Assembly (NCBI GenBank): GCA_002699185.1
Contig: PABG01000003.1
Location: forward strand, 1-36,936
Reading direction: 5' to 3'
Length of the DNA: 36,936 nucleotides
DNA from: Gammaproteobacteria bacterium
GTDB lineage: Bacteria > Pseudomonadota > Gammaproteobacteria > Thiohalobacterales > Thiohalobacteraceae
The position numbers and the translations under genes are program-made. The notes under the pieces are model-generated. The model did not search any database, had not been told where the DNA came from, and saw nothing but the letters and a program-made list of their open reading frames with translations. This document shows, piece by piece, positions 27,188 through 36,936 of the stretch. Numbering within the stretch: the first letter of the stretch is position 1; the number at the start of each line of letters is the position of its first letter.

Positions 27188-28555
27188 ATGGAAGACTCTA
27201 TGAATAACAGGGACAGAATTCGCGTACACCGGCTGCTCAAGGTCTGCCTGCTGTGGTGTCTGGCGCTGGTCCAGGGATTGGCAGTCGCGGCAGATCGGAC
27301 GCTCGAGATTCCGCTGGCCCAGCAGCAGAACCTGAGCTACAGCCAACCGGTGACACGGCTGGCACTGGGTGATCCCGGGGTCGCGGACGTGCAGGCCGTG
27401 GGCAGCCGGGATGTCCTGATCACGAGCCGGAGGCTGGGCAGCACCAGTCTCAAGGTGTGGCTGCAGGGAGGGGAAGTGCGCAGCTACCGGATCCGGGTGG
27501 TGCCGACCGAGGAGACCACAGCGGCACTCGGCGGCACAGGCATGCAGCTGGTGCCCGCCGGTGAAGGCGTGGCGCTGACCGGTGAAGCGGACTCTCTGCC
27601 GGAGCATGCGGCGGCACGGGCCGCAGCCGGGCAGGATGCAAGGCTGGATGATCGCACTCGTACCGGTTTCCGGCACCAGGTGCAGACCGATATCCGAATC
27701 GTCGAAATCAGTCACAACAAGCTCAAGGAGGTCGGCTTCTTCCTCAGTAAGGTCAACCGCAATACCACCGGCGCTATCGCGCCGCCGGGCGTGCTCTCCG
27801 GCGTCAGCGGCGGTGGTGGCAGCGGCTTCTCCCTGTCCAGCGGCAGCGGCTTCCTGCCTTCCATAAACAGTTTCAACCTGGTCTTTGGCCGCGCCAGGGA
27901 CAATGTGCTCGGGGTGCTGAGCGTGCTGGAGGGCAACGGCTTCGCCTATACCCTGGCCGAACCCTCGCTGGTGACCCTGAGCGGCCAGCAGGCCAGCTTT
28001 CTGGTGGGGGGGGAGTTTCCCATTCCAGTGCGGCAGGGTTCCGGCAGCGATGCCTCCATCAGTATCGAGTACAAGGAATTCGGTATCCGGCTGTTTCTCA
28101 CACCCACGGTGCTGGCCGAAGACCAGATCATGTTGCGGGTCGCGCCCGAGGTCAGTGAACTGGACTTCAGCACCGGGATCGAAAGCGGCGGGGTGTCGGT
28201 GCCGTCCCTGCGGGTGCGTCGCACCGAGACCAGCATCGAACTTGGCGACGGCGAAAGTTTTGTCGTCAGTGGTCTGATGAGCCGGGAGACAATCTCCAAC
28301 GTCGACAAGGTGCCCGGCCTGGGTGACGTGCCGGTACTGGGTGCCTTCTTCCGCTCGTCCCGGCTGGACATGAGCGACCGCGAATTGATCATGGTGGTTA
28401 CCCCGCGTCTGGTCAGCCCGCTGGCCGCCGATGCGGAACTGCCGCCGCTGCCGGGTGAGAAGTATCGCGAGTACGACCCTTCATTCAGTGAGTTCGCGCT
28501 GCCGGGAGTGACCGGGGGCGAGCCGCGGGACGCCAACTACGGATTCTCGGACTAG
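27188..28555 (+). CDS. rcpA: Tad secretin RcpA/CpaC
   Basis: BON/N-terminal region, FAYTLAEPSLVTLSGQQASFLVGGEFPIPV, FVVSGLMSRETISNVDKVPGLGDVPVLGAFFRS. Confidence 0.95.
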   Translation: MEDSMNNRDRIRVHRLLKVCLLWCLALVQGLAVAADRTLEIPLAQQQNLSYSQPVTRLALGDPGVADVQAVGSRDVLITSRRLGSTSLKVWLQGGEVRSYRIRVVPTEETTAALGGTGMQLVPAGEGVALTGEADSLPEHAAARAAAGQDARLDDRTRTGFRHQVQTDIRIVEISHNKLKEVGFFLSKVNRNTTGAIAPPGVLSGVSGGGGSGFSLSSGSGFLPSINSFNLVFGRARDNVLGVLSVLEGNGFAYTLAEPSLVTLSGQQASFLVGGEFPIPVRQGSGSDASISIEYKEFGIRLFLTPTVLAEDQIMLRVAPEVSELDFSTGIESGGVSVPSLRVRRTETSIELGDGESFVVSGLMSRETISNVDKVPGLGDVPVLGAFFRSSRLDMSDRELIMVVTPRLVSPLAADAELPPLPGEKYREYDPSFSEFALPGVTGGEPRDANYGFSD

Positions 28556-28558
28556 ACC

Positions 28559-29776
28559 ATGCGTGCGAAACGAAGCTATGTCGTAGTCAGCAGCCGGGAT
28601 GATCACATCAGGTGGCTGCAGAGCGCTCTGGGCGAGACCGGCGACATCGTAGTCGCCGACGGCAACAGCCTTGAACGGATCCTGCAGATCATCGATGTCA
28701 CCGGCGCACTGATCGTGTTCATCGACGTCAACCGCGAGCAGTTGCTGGAGCAGACGTCGATGATCGAAGGTCTGCTCAGCGTCAAGCCGCTGATCTCGGT
28801 GGTGGCGCTCTCCAGGAACGATGACGCCGACCTGGTGCTGGCCATGATGCGTGCCGGGGCGAGGGACTACCTGACGCCAGGCGAGGACCGGGCACAGGTG
28901 GCGGCGCTGGTGAACCGGCTGGGGCAGCGCCTGCCGCAGGTGCAGCAGGGTGAGCGCGGCAGTCGGATGATCGCGCTGGCCAACGCCCGGCCGGGCAGCG
29001 ACACGGTCATGCTCGCGCTGCATCTGGCACTGGCGGCGCAGGAACAGGCCCCTCAGGAGCGTACCCTGCTGCTGGATCTGGGGGTGCCGCAGGGCGACGC
29101 GCTCCTCTATCTCAACATCAAATCCTCCTATACCTTCGTGGATGCCGTGCGCAGCCTGCGGCGGCTGGATGAAACCCTGATCGAGAGTGCCTTCGCCGCG
29201 CATTCCAGCGGGTTGAGGATTCTGGATATGGGCAATGATGCCACCGAGATGCATGACGTCACTTCGGCCGACATCTTTGTGCTGCTGGGTACCCTGCGAG
29301 CCTTCTTCCCCCGTATCGTGGTCAACCTCGGTGGGTTGCCGACCTCCGAATTCTTCGATGTTCTGATACGACACGCCGACCAGACCCTGGTGGTGGTGGA
29401 GCAGAGCGTGCCCAGCGTGCAGCAGAACATGACCATGATTCAACATATTTCCTCGCAGAAGATTGCCAGTGATCACATGGGGCTGGTGGTGGATCGCTAC
29501 TATTCCAAGCTTGCGCCCGGGGCCGATGTGATCGCGCGGGGCTTCGGTCTGCCGATGCTGGCCACACTGCCGCCCTGCGGTCTGGCGCGGCTGAATGTGA
29601 TCAATTCCGGCGTGAGCATGTTTGAGGGTGCGCCCAAGGAGCCCTACTGCGCCCGAGTGCGCGCCTTGTCGCGTCAGCTGTTCCAGGACGCGGAGCGCGC
29701 TGGAGCGGCTGCCGGAACCTCGGCGGCAGGGCGTCTGCTGGAGCGGGTCAAGGGCCTGTTCGTCAGTGAGGAGTGA
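28559..29776 (+). CDS. tadZ: TadZ/CpaE-like pilus localization protein
   Basis: Receiver-like N-terminus, MinD-like fold segments, position in the tad operon. Confidence 0.88.
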   Translation: MRAKRSYVVVSSRDDHIRWLQSALGETGDIVVADGNSLERILQIIDVTGALIVFIDVNREQLLEQTSMIEGLLSVKPLISVVALSRNDDADLVLAMMRAGARDYLTPGEDRAQVAALVNRLGQRLPQVQQGERGSRMIALANARPGSDTVMLALHLALAAQEQAPQERTLLLDLGVPQGDALLYLNIKSSYTFVDAVRSLRRLDETLIESAFAAHSSGLRILDMGNDATEMHDVTSADIFVLLGTLRAFFPRIVVNLGGLPTSEFFDVLIRHADQTLVVVEQSVPSVQQNMTMIQHISSQKIASDHMGLVVDRYYSKLAPGADVIARGFGLPMLATLPPCGLARLNVINSGVSMFEGAPKEPYCARVRALSRQLFQDAERAGAAAGTSAAGRLLERVKGLFVSEE

Positions 29777-31050
29777 AAATGGATATCATCGGACTGTCGC
29801 ACAACTACAGCCTCAAGCACACTGACGAATATCAGGATCTCAAGTCACGACTGCATCGCTACCTGATCCAGTGCATCGAGGACGACCAGGTTTCGCTCAA
29901 GCAATGGGAGCCGGAGGTCCTGTCCAGCTATGCCCATGGCCGGATCAGCCGTTATATAAGCGAGCATCACCTGGCGGTCAATCGCGACGATATCGAGGCG
30001 CTGGTCAGGGAACTGATCGATGAGCTGACCGGCTATGGGCCACTGCAGGGACTGCTGGCCGATGACAAGGTCGACGATATCCTGGTCAACGGTGCGGCCA
30101 ACATCTACATCGAGCGGGGCGGCCGGCTGCAGCAGACGCAATTGCGCTTCATCGACGACAATCATGTGCTGAGGGTGATCCAGAAGATCCTCGCCCCGCT
30201 GGGACGCCGGCTGGATGAGACCAATCCCATGGTCGACGCCCGTCTGCCCGACGGCAGCCGGGTGAACGCGATCATCCCGCCGTTGTCGCTGGACGGTCCC
30301 TGCCTGTCCATACGCAAGTTCCGCAAGGAACCCCTGCGCTCCAGCGACCTGCTGGCCTATCGCACGCTCGACGAGGACATCCTGGAGTTTCTGTGTCGGG
30401 CGGTCGAGGCACGCTGCAATATCCTGATCAGTGGCTCTACCGGTTCGGGCAAGACCACGTTGCTGAATATACTCACCCGTTATATCGACGAGAACCAGCG
30501 CATCGTCACCATCGAGGACGCCGCCGAACTGCAGCTCGATCATTCCCATGTCGTGCGCCTGGAGACACGGCCCCCGAACATCGAGGGTGAGGGTGAGGTC
30601 ACCGCCCGCGATCTGGTGCGCAATGTGCTGCGGATGCGCCCTGATCGCATCGTGCTGGGCGAGATCCGCGGCATGGAGGTACTGGACATGCTGCAGGCCA
30701 TGAACACCGGCCATGAAGGTTCGATGAGCACCCTGCATGCGAACAGCGGACGGGATGCGCTGAGCCGGCTCGGCATGCTCGCCGGATTGGCGGCCTTCAA
30801 GGGTACGGAGGAGACGCTGCGGGAAATGATCGCATCGGCGGTCGACCTGGTGGTGCATGTCGGGCGCATGCCGGACGGACGGCGCCGGATCACCCAGATC
30901 ATGGAACTGGTGGGCGTACAGGATGGCCATTACGCGATTCATGAACTTTTTGCCCACGATGCGCACAGCGATAGCTTCAGGCGTGTCGGCGGTAAACCGC
31001 AGACGGCCAAGCTTGTGAGTCAGCCCGCGCACGGGGGCGGGGAACCTTGA
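29773..31050 (+). CDS. tadA: TadA/CpaF secretion ATPase
   Basis: [63 protein letters not shown] at 29779 is an alternative start. Confidence 0.97.
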   Translation: MKMDIIGLSHNYSLKHTDEYQDLKSRLHRYLIQCIEDDQVSLKQWEPEVLSSYAHGRISRYISEHHLAVNRDDIEALVRELIDELTGYGPLQGLLADDKVDDILVNGAANIYIERGGRLQQTQLRFIDDNHVLRVIQKILAPLGRRLDETNPMVDARLPDGSRVNAIIPPLSLDGPCLSIRKFRKEPLRSSDLLAYRTLDEDILEFLCRAVEARCNILISGSTGSGKTTLLNILTRYIDENQRIVTIEDAAELQLDHSHVVRLETRPPNIEGEGEVTARDLVRNVLRMRPDRIVLGEIRGMEVLDMLQAMNTGHEGSMSTLHANSGRDALSRLGMLAGLAAFKGTEETLREMIASAVDLVVHVGRMPDGRRRITQIMELVGVQDGHYAIHELFAHDAHSDSFRRVGGKPQTAKLVSQPAHGGGEP

Positions 31051-31958
31051 TGTCGCCGGTGACCTGGATCCTGATCGCCGAGGCCGGGATGCTGCTGGGA
31101 CTGGCGGCGATCCTGATGCGGGGCGGCCGGGATGCGGGGCTGGAGAAACGCATCAGTGAACGCTTCGCTGTCCTTTACACCCGGCCGCGCCCCAGCCAGA
31201 ACCGGACAGGCTGGTGGGGCAGACTGTGCCGGCGCTATGAGACTGTGCTGACGCGGGCCGGCCTGGCGCCGGATCAGCGCCGCCTGCGGACCGGGGTGAG
31301 CGTGGCCGGTGTGCTGGTTCTGTATGTCGCCCTGCGTCACGGCCCGGCCGCCGCCGTGATGGCTCTCATGGTCGGTCTGATCGCCGTTTACGCCCTGCTG
31401 CAGTACCGCTACAGGAAACGGGCGGAACTGCTGCTGGCGCAGTTGCCGAGGTTCGTCGACAACCTGGATCGTTCGCTGGCTGCGGGGCATTCGCTGCAGA
31501 ATGCGTTGGGGCAGGCGGCGGCGCTGGCCCGCGAGCCGCTGCAGGGCATACTGCTGCGGGTGAAGTCCAACGTCGACCTGGGCGGCGAATTGGGCGAGCA
31601 ACTACAGCTTGCCGCCAATGCCATGGCAGTGAAGGAATTCCAGTTGCTGGCGCTGGCCATGGATGTGCATCAGCGTTACGGCGGCAGCATCAAGGCACTG
31701 CTGCACAGCGTCTCCGGCATGGTCAAGCAGCAGGAGCAGGCCCGGCGTGAATTCGCCGCCCTGACCGGCGAAACCCGCTTCAGTGCCTGGGTGCTGGGCC
31801 TGCTGCCGCTGCTGATTGCCGGTTACATGCTGGCGATGAATCCGGGCTACCTCGACTCGATGTGGAATACCGAAGCCGGACGCAGCGTGCTGTATCTCGC
31901 CGTTGGGCTGCAGGCCACCGGCGGTCTGATTCTGTGGCGGATGATCAAGAGCATATGA
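31050..31958 (+). CDS. tadB: TadB membrane platform protein (T2SSF)
   Basis: LPRFVDNLDRSLAAGHSLQNALGQAA; overlaps the tadA stop (TGATG). Confidence 0.92.
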   Translation: MSPVTWILIAEAGMLLGLAAILMRGGRDAGLEKRISERFAVLYTRPRPSQNRTGWWGRLCRRYETVLTRAGLAPDQRRLRTGVSVAGVLVLYVALRHGPAAAVMALMVGLIAVYALLQYRYRKRAELLLAQLPRFVDNLDRSLAAGHSLQNALGQAAALAREPLQGILLRVKSNVDLGGELGEQLQLAANAMAVKEFQLLALAMDVHQRYGGSIKALLHSVSGMVKQQEQARREFAALTGETRFSAWVLGLLPLLIAGYMLAMNPGYLDSMWNTEAGRSVLYLAVGLQATGGLILWRMIKSI

Positions 31959-31962
31959 GCGC

Positions 31963-32877
31963 ATGAATACCTCGGTCATCATTCTGCTGGCGGCGATACT
32001 GGGGGTGGTCAGCCTGGTGCTGTTGAGTTTCAGTCTGCGCGGCGCGGTGCGGTTGCGTGCTCTGGCCGATCAGCGCTTCGGCCATCTGCTCAAACTGGAT
32101 TCGGATACGGGTACGGATGAGGCCGGGGTCGTGCGGCTGCTCGAATCCTGGCTGCAGCGGATCGGGCTGCGCCAACCCGGCTCCGATCTGCGCAGCCTGC
32201 TGGACAATGCCGGTCTTCTGCGCCCGGATGTGCGTGTTCTGGCGCAGGCGGGGGTGGTATTCGCCCCTCTTCTGTTCGCCCTGCTCAGCGTCGTGTATGT
32301 CCTGCTGACCGAGGATGAGATGCGGCTGGTCCCGGCAGCGTTCATATTCGGCGTTCTGTTCGGTTACCTGGCGCCGCGTTATGTTCTGCGGTATCTGGCC
32401 GACTCGCGGCGACGGGCGCTGGCCGACGAGGCACTGATCATGGTGCACCTGATGAAGATGCTGTTCGATGCCGGCCTGTCGATCGAGCAGGCGCTGCGCA
32501 CCCTGCATGCCCAGGGCGGTGTGCTGCTGCCGCGGGTCCGGGAAGAACTGGAATGGGTGCTCAAGCGCATCGAGGCGGGCATGGAACGGTCCGAGGTGCT
32601 GGGTGAATGGGCCGAACAGGTCGGTGTCAGCGAATTGTCCGACCTGGCTGACATGCTGGCCCAACTCAGCCGCCAGGGCGGAAATGTGCAGAAGAGCCTG
32701 ACCGACATGGCACAGTTGATGGAGGACCGTAACCGGACCCGTCTCAGAGAGAAGGTGGGGAAGCTGTCGGGCAAGATGACAGTGATCATGGTGCTGTTTC
32801 TGTTCCCGGCCCTGATGATCTTCGTCGCCGGGCCGGGTGTCATGGCCCTGGCCGCCGCGCTGGGAGGTGTACGATGA
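31963..32877 (+). CDS. tadC: TadC membrane platform protein (T2SSF)
   Basis: EALIMVHLMKMLFDAGLSIEQALRTL; KVGKLSGKMTVIMVLFLFPALMIFVAGPG. Confidence 0.93.
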   Translation: MNTSVIILLAAILGVVSLVLLSFSLRGAVRLRALADQRFGHLLKLDSDTGTDEAGVVRLLESWLQRIGLRQPGSDLRSLLDNAGLLRPDVRVLAQAGVVFAPLLFALLSVVYVLLTEDEMRLVPAAFIFGVLFGYLAPRYVLRYLADSRRRALADEALIMVHLMKMLFDAGLSIEQALRTLHAQGGVLLPRVREELEWVLKRIEAGMERSEVLGEWAEQVGVSELSDLADMLAQLSRQGGNVQKSLTDMAQLMEDRNRTRLREKVGKLSGKMTVIMVLFLFPALMIFVAGPGVMALAAALGGVR

Positions 32878-33590
32878 GAGCGGACATGGCGTTGCTGACC
32901 ATGGCACTGCTGCTCGGCGGTTGCATGAATGCGGCCGTCAGACCGGCCGGGGACGTGACGACCGCGCTTGCGGCGGATATCGATTGCGCCGAACTCGAGG
33001 ACGGGGAACGGCTGAAGCTGGGGCTGATCGAGGATGAGCTCAAGGTCGGCCGCCCGCGCGCGGCCATGGCGCATCTGGATGCGCTGCCCGAGGCTATCGC
33101 CACTCGACCGCTGGCACAGTATCTGCGCGCCGAGTCCCATCGGCAGGTGCAGGAATACGATCCTGCGGTCGCGCTGTATCGCCGTCTCAGCGAGGGCTGC
33201 CTGCCGGGTGCCGGCCATCACGGGCTGGGCCTGGTAGCCGCCGCACACCGGGATCTGGATGGCGCGGTGGAGCATCTGCGGCGTGCCCGCGAACTGCTGG
33301 CCGCCGACCCCAGGGTGCGCAACGACTACGGCTATGCCCTGCTGCTCAGCGGCCGGCCGGCGGCGGCCCGGGTGGAGTTCGAAACCGCGCTTGAGTTGTC
33401 GGCGGGGGAGCCGAGGGCCGCCCGCAATCTGCTGCTGGCGATGTTGGTCGCCGGCGAAGAGCAGGCCGCTCAGCGTTACGGCCGTTCACTGAAACTGAGT
33501 GACGCCGAAACCCGGCGGTTGCAGCGTCATGCCATGGCGCTGCGCGAGCAAGTGCTTAAGGAGTCTGATCATGATGAAGCGGTGGATTGA
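32874..33590 (+). CDS. tadD: TadD-like TPR lipoprotein
   Basis: Lipobox LLLGGC; TPR repeats with VRNDYGYALLLSGRPAAARVEFETAL. Confidence 0.88.
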   Translation: MRADMALLTMALLLGGCMNAAVRPAGDVTTALAADIDCAELEDGERLKLGLIEDELKVGRPRAAMAHLDALPEAIATRPLAQYLRAESHRQVQEYDPAVALYRRLSEGCLPGAGHHGLGLVAAAHRDLDGAVEHLRRARELLAADPRVRNDYGYALLLSGRPAAARVEFETALELSAGEPRAARNLLLAMLVAGEEQAAQRYGRSLKLSDAETRRLQRHAMALREQVLKESDHDEAVD

Positions 33591-33852
33591 CTATCCGGGC
33601 CTCGCGCTCGGGCTGCTGACTGTCCTGCTTGTTGCTCAAGCCGCGGCGGCGCCGGTGCATGATGGGGTGCGGGACGGGGAAGCCGGCGTCCGGGCCTGGC
33701 TTGAACTGCAGGCCAGCGGCCGCCAGGCTGCAGCCTCCCCGGGACAACCGGGTGAGGCGGCGGCGCGGGTCTGGACCCGATATCTGGAATCGTTCGAGTA
33801 CCCGATTCCCGAAACCTATTTCGAGCAGCAGGACGGCTTCGTGAGCGAATGA
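33571..33852 (+). CDS. Small secreted DUF3613-like protein of the tad operon
   Basis: Signal peptide; VRAWLELQASGRQAA ... GEAAARVWTRYLESFEYPIPETYFEQ; overlaps tadD and tadG-like genes. Confidence 0.75.
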   Translation: MMKRWIDYPGLALGLLTVLLVAQAAAAPVHDGVRDGEAGVRAWLELQASGRQAAASPGQPGEAAARVWTRYLESFEYPIPETYFEQQDGFVSE

Positions 33853-35573
33853 TACAGCTGCAGCGACACACAGGGGCTGTCAGCTTCAGCGCCATCGGTG
33901 CCCTGGCGATGGCGGTGATCTTTGCTGCCCTGGCCATCGATGTCGGCCGCCTGGGCTGGGTGGCCAAGCAGTTGCAGGACACCGCCGATCTGGCGGCGAT
34001 GGATACCATGACCGACGCCGGCTGGTGTGCCGGGAAGACCGCGCTCAGTCAGGCCGAACTGGCGGCTGCCGCCCAGGCCAGCGCCCAGCGCAACGGCTAC
34101 ACAGGGGACCTGGTGGCAGAAAACGCGGTGGAAACGGGTACGCTCTCCACTGTCAACGGCAGATACGCTTTCGTTCCCGGCGGGCCGATGGCCGAAGTCA
34201 ATGCCGTCCGTGTGACGACCACGCAGACCGTGCCCAGCAGCCTGGTGGCGGGCGGCTGGCTGGGGGGCGATACCCGGCTGCAGCGTCAGGCCGTGGCGCA
34301 TGACGTGGTACTGGGCGCCTTTTCCGCCGGCAGCTTCCTGGGCTCGGTCAGCAGTGACGACTCCCTGGTGCTGAATCCGGTCATGAGCGGTCTGCTGGGC
34401 GGTTCGGTCAGTCTGAGTGCGGTTTCCTACGAGGGGCTGGCGGCGGCCGAGGTCAGTCTGGGTGAACTGGCCGCGGCTTCCGCCGCGCTGGGCCACAGTG
34501 CCGACAGCGTCGAGGGTTTCCTCAACGCCAGCATGACGGTGGGTGAATTCCTGCAGGTCATGGCGAACGCCCTGGGCAGCGGCAACGCGGCCTATGCCGA
34601 TCTCAACGGCCTGGCGATGGCCGCGGCCATGCCCGATGACATCGATGTGGGCGATCTGATCCGTGTCAGTTCCGATCGGAAGGACGATGCCGCGGAGGTG
34701 GATCTGAATGTATTCGATCTGGTCAGCGGCTCGGCCCAGATCGCCAACGAAGGCAATACGGTCAACATCCCCCTGACCCTGAACCTGCCGTTGGGGCTGG
34801 GTGATGTGGATGTGGACCTGCACCTGATCGAAGGGCCGCAGTACGACATCGGGTTGCCGGGGCGGGATGCCGGCGGCGATTGGAGGACGCAGGTCAGGAC
34901 CGGACAGGGGCGCCTGGAGATCAGTATCGATCTGTCCGATAGCCTGGCGATCCTCGGGGGACTGGTCGAGGTCGACGGCACCCTGAAGCTGTACGCCGAT
35001 TTCGCCCGGGCCTCGGCCTGGCTGGAACAGATCCGGTGCGCTGACGCGGACAGCCTGGCGCATGCGGTCAGGATCGGGGCGCGCACCGGTGCCGTCGACC
35101 TGGGGATCGGGCAGTTCGACGACATCAGCGACCCGGCTGGTGGTACCAGCCCCGGTCCGGCACTGTCGGTCGATGTCGGCGGAGGTCTGGTGTCCCTGAC
35201 CGCAGGCGTTTCGGCTGTCACTCAGGTCGCCTCGCCCCGTGACGCCCGACTGGATTACACGGTCAGTCAGGCCAGTCCCCTGCCGCAGGAACAGACGGCG
35301 GGCACCCCGCTGGCGGGCGCCCTGGGCAACATGACCGGCTCGCTGGCTTCCTCTCTGGATATCACGCTCAGCGGCGGCGGCCTGCTGGGTGTGCTGGGGT
35401 TGACCCTGTCCGATATTGATAATGCGCTGGTTGGCACACTATTGGCGCCGCTGCTCAATGTGATTGACGATCTGTTGCTGGATCCCCTGCTGCGTGCGTT
35501 GGGTGTGCACGTCGGAGGGGTGGATGTGCAGCTGATCGATATCCTGCGCCGTGATCCGCGGCTGGCCGGATGA
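33849..35573 (+). CDS. TadG-like pilus assembly protein
   Basis: N-terminal GAVSFSAIGALAMAVIFAALAIDVGRLGWVAKQLQDTADLAAMDTM. Confidence 0.85.
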   Translation: MIQLQRHTGAVSFSAIGALAMAVIFAALAIDVGRLGWVAKQLQDTADLAAMDTMTDAGWCAGKTALSQAELAAAAQASAQRNGYTGDLVAENAVETGTLSTVNGRYAFVPGGPMAEVNAVRVTTTQTVPSSLVAGGWLGGDTRLQRQAVAHDVVLGAFSAGSFLGSVSSDDSLVLNPVMSGLLGGSVSLSAVSYEGLAAAEVSLGELAAASAALGHSADSVEGFLNASMTVGEFLQVMANALGSGNAAYADLNGLAMAAAMPDDIDVGDLIRVSSDRKDDAAEVDLNVFDLVSGSAQIANEGNTVNIPLTLNLPLGLGDVDVDLHLIEGPQYDIGLPGRDAGGDWRTQVRTGQGRLEISIDLSDSLAILGGLVEVDGTLKLYADFARASAWLEQIRCADADSLAHAVRIGARTGAVDLGIGQFDDISDPAGGTSPGPALSVDVGGGLVSLTAGVSAVTQVASPRDARLDYTVSQASPLPQEQTAGTPLAGALGNMTGSLASSLDITLSGGGLLGVLGLTLSDIDNALVGTLLAPLLNVIDDLLLDPLLRALGVHVGGVDVQLIDILRRDPRLAG

Positions 35574-35599
35574 GTCCGCGGGTCCTGGCGAGGCCCGAC

Positions 35600-36936
35600 T
35601 CAGGCAGCCAGCCGGTGCGCCAGTTCGTCGAGCAGGGGATGCGCTTCGGTCAGCCGTTGCATCGCCATTTCGACCGCCGCCTGATTCAAGCCCAGGTACT
35701 CAATGAGGCTGTCCCTGTCGTGGTTCGCATCGTCATGGCCGGCAAGCACTCCCTGTTTGGGGACCAGGACCGAGCATAGTCGCATCAGCTGACTGTAGCC
35801 CGAATGCTCACGATCGTAATCTGTATCATGATGATGGCGAGTGGCTACGACCAATTCGTCCGGCAGTCCCCAGCCTTCCAGTAACTGGCCTCCGAGTTCC
35901 TGATGACTGAATTCCAGCAGGCAGGATTCCAGTTGTACAAGTGGGACACCGGGATTGAGTTGCGCGCTGTCGACCAGCATCCGGTGCTGCTCTGGAAAGT
36001 TGCAGGCCAAAAACAGCAGTCCGATGTTGTGCAGCAGGCCCGCCATGTAGGCGGTGCCGGGGCATACACCGGATTTCGCGGGCATGCTGCCGGCCAGATA
36101 TTTTGCCAGGGTGGCACGGTAGACCGCGTTACGGTGATAGGACTCCAGTTCTTCGGCATCCTGCCCATTCCGCCCCAGGATCTCGTGCAGACTCATGCCG
36201 AAGGCGATGGCCAACGCCCGGTCGAAGCCGAGGATGCGGGCGATCGCGCTATCCAGATCGCTCACCCGTCCGGAAAAGCCGTAGGCCGGCGCATTGGCGC
36301 ATTGCAGGAGCCTGGTGGAGATGGCGAGATCCTGCTCGACCGCCAGCCTGAGATCGCGGGCACCGGCGTTGGCGTCGGCGGCCACTTCCAGCAGCTTGCG
36401 GGCGGTGACGGGCATGACTGGAAGTGAGCGACACTGTTCGGCCGAACGTGTGGCCCGTTCCGGAAAGAGTTCGGCCAACGCCGGTTTGAGTCGGGGATCG
36501 GAGGACATGCGCAGGTGTCCGGATGGCGCGTGCCGGTGCTGGGAGGGGAGGTATGAAAACCGCCCCAGTGCGCAGTTGTTGAGGGCTCGTTGCAGGTCGC
36601 GTGTCGGTATCAGCACTCGTGTCCGGTTCCGTCCGCTCTGCAGCGAGAGTTCGAGCCCGGTATACAGGCCGACGTCGACGATGGTCTCCACGGCATAGGG
36701 CTGTCCCAGTGGCGGCGTGCAGCCCGGGCTGCAGTCCGGGAACACAGCGCGGAGTCGGGCCGTGTTCAGAGGATGAAGCTCGCGGCCGAGCAGTCCATTC
36801 AGAAGGCGTATGTCGACCATGTGGTCTTCCGGAACCACGGCGAGCACAATTCCCTGAGCATCTTCCAGTGCAACGCTGCGGCATCTGAGGCTCCCGACCG
36901 TGCCTGGCTCCCGACGAGCGTCTGTGCCTCGCCTCC
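35600..36936 (-). CDS. YbaK-like domain fused to HDOD signal-transduction domain; 5' end truncated by the window edge
   Basis: HDOD region (RKLLEVAADANAGARDLRLAVEQDLAISTRLLQCANAPAYGF; YMAGLLHNIGLLFLACNFPE); N-terminal DCSPGCTPPLGQPYAVETIVDVGL; frame is open from 36847 to the end. Confidence 0.85.
   Translation of the reverse strand, partial: RRGTDARREPGTVGSLRCRSVALEDAQGIVLAVVPEDHMVDIRLLNGLLGRELHPLNTARLRAVFPDCSPGCTPPLGQPYAVETIVDVGLYTGLELSLQSGRNRTRVLIPTRDLQRALNNCALGRFSYLPSQHRHAPSGHLRMSSDPRLKPALAELFPERATRSAEQCRSLPVMPVTARKLLEVAADANAGARDLRLAVEQDLAISTRLLQCANAPAYGFSGRVSDLDSAIARILGFDRALAIAFGMSLHEILGRNGQDAEELESYHRNAVYRATLAKYLAGSMPAKSGVCPGTAYMAGLLHNIGLLFLACNFPEQHRMLVDSAQLNPGVPLVQLESCLLEFSHQELGGQLLEGWGLPDELVVATRHHHDTDYDREHSGYSQLMRLCSVLVPKQGVLAGHDDANHDRDSLIEYLGLNQAAVEMAMQRLTEAHPLLDELAHRLAA

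Noticed and set aside
25541-35063. Long minus-strand ORFs 25541-26863, 29845-31032, 31945-32907 and 33816-35063
   Set aside because: Antisense to tad genes with clear family motifs; no recognizable domains.
1-36936. Insertion sequences, prophage genes, tRNA or rRNA
   Set aside because: No transposase, integrase or phage structural motifs in the ORF track, and no tRNA/rRNA sequence recognized by eye.

Overview
High-GC proteobacterial (probably gammaproteobacterial) chromosome segment with three blocks. (1) ~0.2-5.7 kb, minus strand: part of an exopolysaccharide locus of the type that accompanies exosortase/PEP-CTERM systems (tyrosine-kinase-like ATPase, Wzz/GumC chain-length protein, outer-membrane beta-barrel, Wza-type export protein). 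No exosortase gene is in the window. (2) ~5.9-20.1 kb: an island of secreted or surface proteins. It has two near-identical VPVPA-CTERM paralogs and a third VPVPA-CTERM protein. A large tandem cadherin/Ig-like protein has an N-terminus homologous to the paralogs but a different C-terminal anchor. The island also has a FadL-family porin, two adjacent TPR-sulfotransferase paralogs, a methyltransferase-like orphan and a secreted protein without an anchor. Two intergenic sites match the sigma-54 -24/-12 consensus. (3) ~20.2-36.9 kb: a NarL/NarX-type two-component pair, a diguanylate cyclase sharing the kinase's membrane domain, a tad/Flp pilus operon (flp, tadV, tadE-like, rcpC, rcpA, tadZ, tadA, tadB, tadC, tadD, DUF3613-like, tadG-like), and a YbaK-HDOD protein cut by the right edge. 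Most interesting: the sulfotransferase pair framed by duplicated sorting-signal proteins, one secreted domain carried on different C-terminal anchors, and nested intergenic inverted repeats holding copies of a ~18-nt hairpin-like motif. All homology statements come from reading motifs by eye; no searches were run.
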